DNA from: Meconema thalassinum
Taxonomy: Eukaryota; Arthropoda; Insecta; Orthoptera; Tettigoniidae
Assembly (NCBI GenBank): GCA_946902985.2
Contig: OX336389.2
Location: forward strand, 1,010,569,441-1,010,633,440
DNA length: 64,000 bases
Direction: 5' to 3'
Both the position numbers and the translations under genes were made by a program. Positions 62,697-64,000 of the stretch are shown here, in pieces (within the stretch, counting starts at the first letter, position 1; each line of letters starts with the position of its first letter). Under the pieces are notes generated by a model. That model saw nothing but the letters and a program-made list of their open reading frames with translations, made no database searches and was not told the origin of the DNA.

Positions 62697-63312
62697 CGGT
62701 TAGGCAGCCGGCAATGATCTGTACTGGAGGCGCCCCGAAGGGCACCGCCATCAGGCGCCCTCTTTGCTAGGGCTTTAAAATGTGCTAAGTTAGGATTATA
62801 GCAGTATACATGCTAAATTTAATATTGAGAAATGAGCAGAGACATTTAGAAATATTATCGTGTCTTTGTCGCATGCCCGCCATGCCCTTACACTTCGCTC
62901 TTCGTTATGCCGCTCGACGCCCTTTCGTCCCGACAAGTGTGAGAGGGGAGGGGAGGCGGGCGAGCGGAGCTGTGCTGCGCGCGCTGTTGTTGCGGTAGCT
63001 GGGTTTGCTTGCATTGTAGTATAAATCCATTTTACAATAGGTAGCGCACGAGTAGATTCGACAAATGAGCAAAGAGGCGCGAAGCGTTTCAACAAAGTCC
63101 CGTATGCGTTCATATACCATTCGTCCGACAGCGATGAAACTTGGGTGAGATGTTGTGTACACTTCAGGGAAGGTTTCTGGCTTAGTAAATCCACTTTAGA
63201 ATAGGTATCGCACATTCATTTATTATGATTTTTAAAAGAATGTAAATGTAGTACGGTAGACTCCTGGGATAAAGGAAAATATTGATGTATTCGAAACATA
63301 ATTTTTTTGCAG

Positions 63313-64000
63313 TGTCCAATATCTGAGGTACGACCAGTGTCGCCCAACAAAACATCAGCTGACGGTCTCGTTGTGCACTTGCACTCCACCGATCCTGCGA
63401 CGTGCACGATCAGTGAAGAGATGCGTGATCGTGTAGCAACTCACAGAGTTCAGCAGAACATCAACAATGGTTTTGGTGCTTCTAAGAGAGTTTTTAGCGA
63501 CAAAACTAGGTATCTGACAAAAAGCATGTTTGTTCGTACAATGAAAAATGGAGAGACTCAAGATCGGTGGTGGCTTGTTTACTCACAAAGTACAGGCTGT
63601 GTGTTATGCGTGGCTTGCTTACTATATTCCTCGTCGAAGGAGTCATCATTAACTCGAGGATTTAATGATTGGAAAAATGCTAACTGTCGCTTAGAGGCTC
63701 ATGAAAACTCAGTCTCACATAAGGACTGCGTTGAAAGTTTTAAGAACAGGAAAAGCGCGTCGAGTCGTGTAGATATGGCATTAGTTAGACAGCTCGAGTC
63801 TGAAACTTTCTATTGGGGGAAGTCTTTCGTCGTATCTGTGAGGTTATCAAATCATTGGCAATAAGAGGGCTTTCATTTCGAGGAGACGACGAACATTTTG
63901 GCAGCGATTCCAATGGCAATGTTTTAGCTACACTTGAACTGTTGGCCAAGTTTGACCCGTTTTTAACCGCACACATGGAAAAGTATAGTGAGAAGGGAAG
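63313..64000 (+). pseudogene. hAT transposase N-terminal part, frameshifted
   Basis: The exon probably begins at 63313 after 'tttttttgcag'. It reads CPISEVRPVSPNKTSADGLV, then FVRTMKNGETQDRWWLVYSQ, STGCVLCVACLLYSSSKESS and NANCRLEAHENSVSHKDCVE, the TTF-type zinc finger (C..C...H..H) of hAT transposases that resemble zinc finger MYM-type proteins. At a run of five G (about 63815-63819) the frame must shift by one to continue EVFRRICEVIKSLAIRGLSF, then GDDEHFGSDSNGNVLATLEL and LAKFDPFLTAHMEKYSEKG to the window end. The RNase-H-like core lies outside. The extra G could be a real mutation or a sequencing error. Confidence 0.82.

Larger units (their letters stand above)
62617..64000 (+). mobile_element. 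hAT DNA transposon, left part (continues past window)
   Basis: It begins CAGGGCCGGATTTACCGTAA, a familiar hAT terminal repeat. The 8 bp before it (actgtctg) are the candidate target duplication. A perfect 10-bp stem with loop ACAA (62673-62696, AAGGGGCGCC and its complement) lies close to the end. The interior encodes a transposase that starts in an exon after a splice acceptor. Confidence 0.85.

Noticed and set aside
62796..63215. Minus-strand 139-residue frame in the hAT leader
   Set aside because: Antisense to the transposase, GC-rich and without motifs; probably chance.

Overview
This 64 kb window looks like a piece of a large, repeat-rich arthropod genome, most probably an insect. The evidence is the mixture of Tc1/mariner, BEL, copia and gypsy elements, Penelope-like elements (PLEs), several LINE families and three tRNA-derived SINE families. 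All these classes carry eukaryotic features such as GT-AG introns, target-site duplications (TSDs) and nested insertions. I cannot name the species. No host single-copy gene, rRNA, true tRNA gene or CRISPR array is supported; nearly every base that can be explained belongs to a mobile element.

Layout. 1-4740: end of an RTE-like LINE, a Tc1 transposon (557-2021), a PLE scrap, two SINEs and a truncated LINE. 4831-13185: a complete minus-strand BEL retrotransposon with 183-bp LTRs, CCATC TSDs and a LINE inserted in its leader. 13715-19715: LINE fragments and a SINE. 19716-32943: a minus-strand copia element (220-bp LTRs, TAATT TSD) split in its RNase H region by a very young gypsy element (20386-28546, 1332-bp LTRs, GTAC TSD). 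32949-37755: pieces of one old minus-strand LINE broken by a second Tc1 copy, a mariner MITE and a SINE. 37756-42804: a roughly 5 kb terminal-inverted-repeat element with a spliced Myb/SANT-like gene and a 44-bp minisatellite, itself hit by a Harbinger MITE. 42810-50835: PLE sequence containing two LINE insertions and a MITE. 50836-52290: remains of a conserved gene family of unknown function. 52291-61474: a Sola-like DNA transposon (AAAT TSD) that hosts a 5'-inverted (twin-primed) LINE (16-bp TSD), which in turn hosts a PLE. 61797-64000: a PLE fragment cut by an hAT transposon that runs off the window.

How the parts relate. The window is a stack of insertions, and the TSDs and LTR divergences let much of the order be read: old LINE, then copia, then gypsy; Sola-like, then LINE, then PLE; PLE, then LINEs and MITE. 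Points most worth a second look are the twin-primed LINE, hammerhead ribozyme motifs in the PLE tails, the gypsy element with a textbook UUUAAAC frameshift site but no integrase core, and the spliced Myb-like gene inside the 5 kb TIR element.
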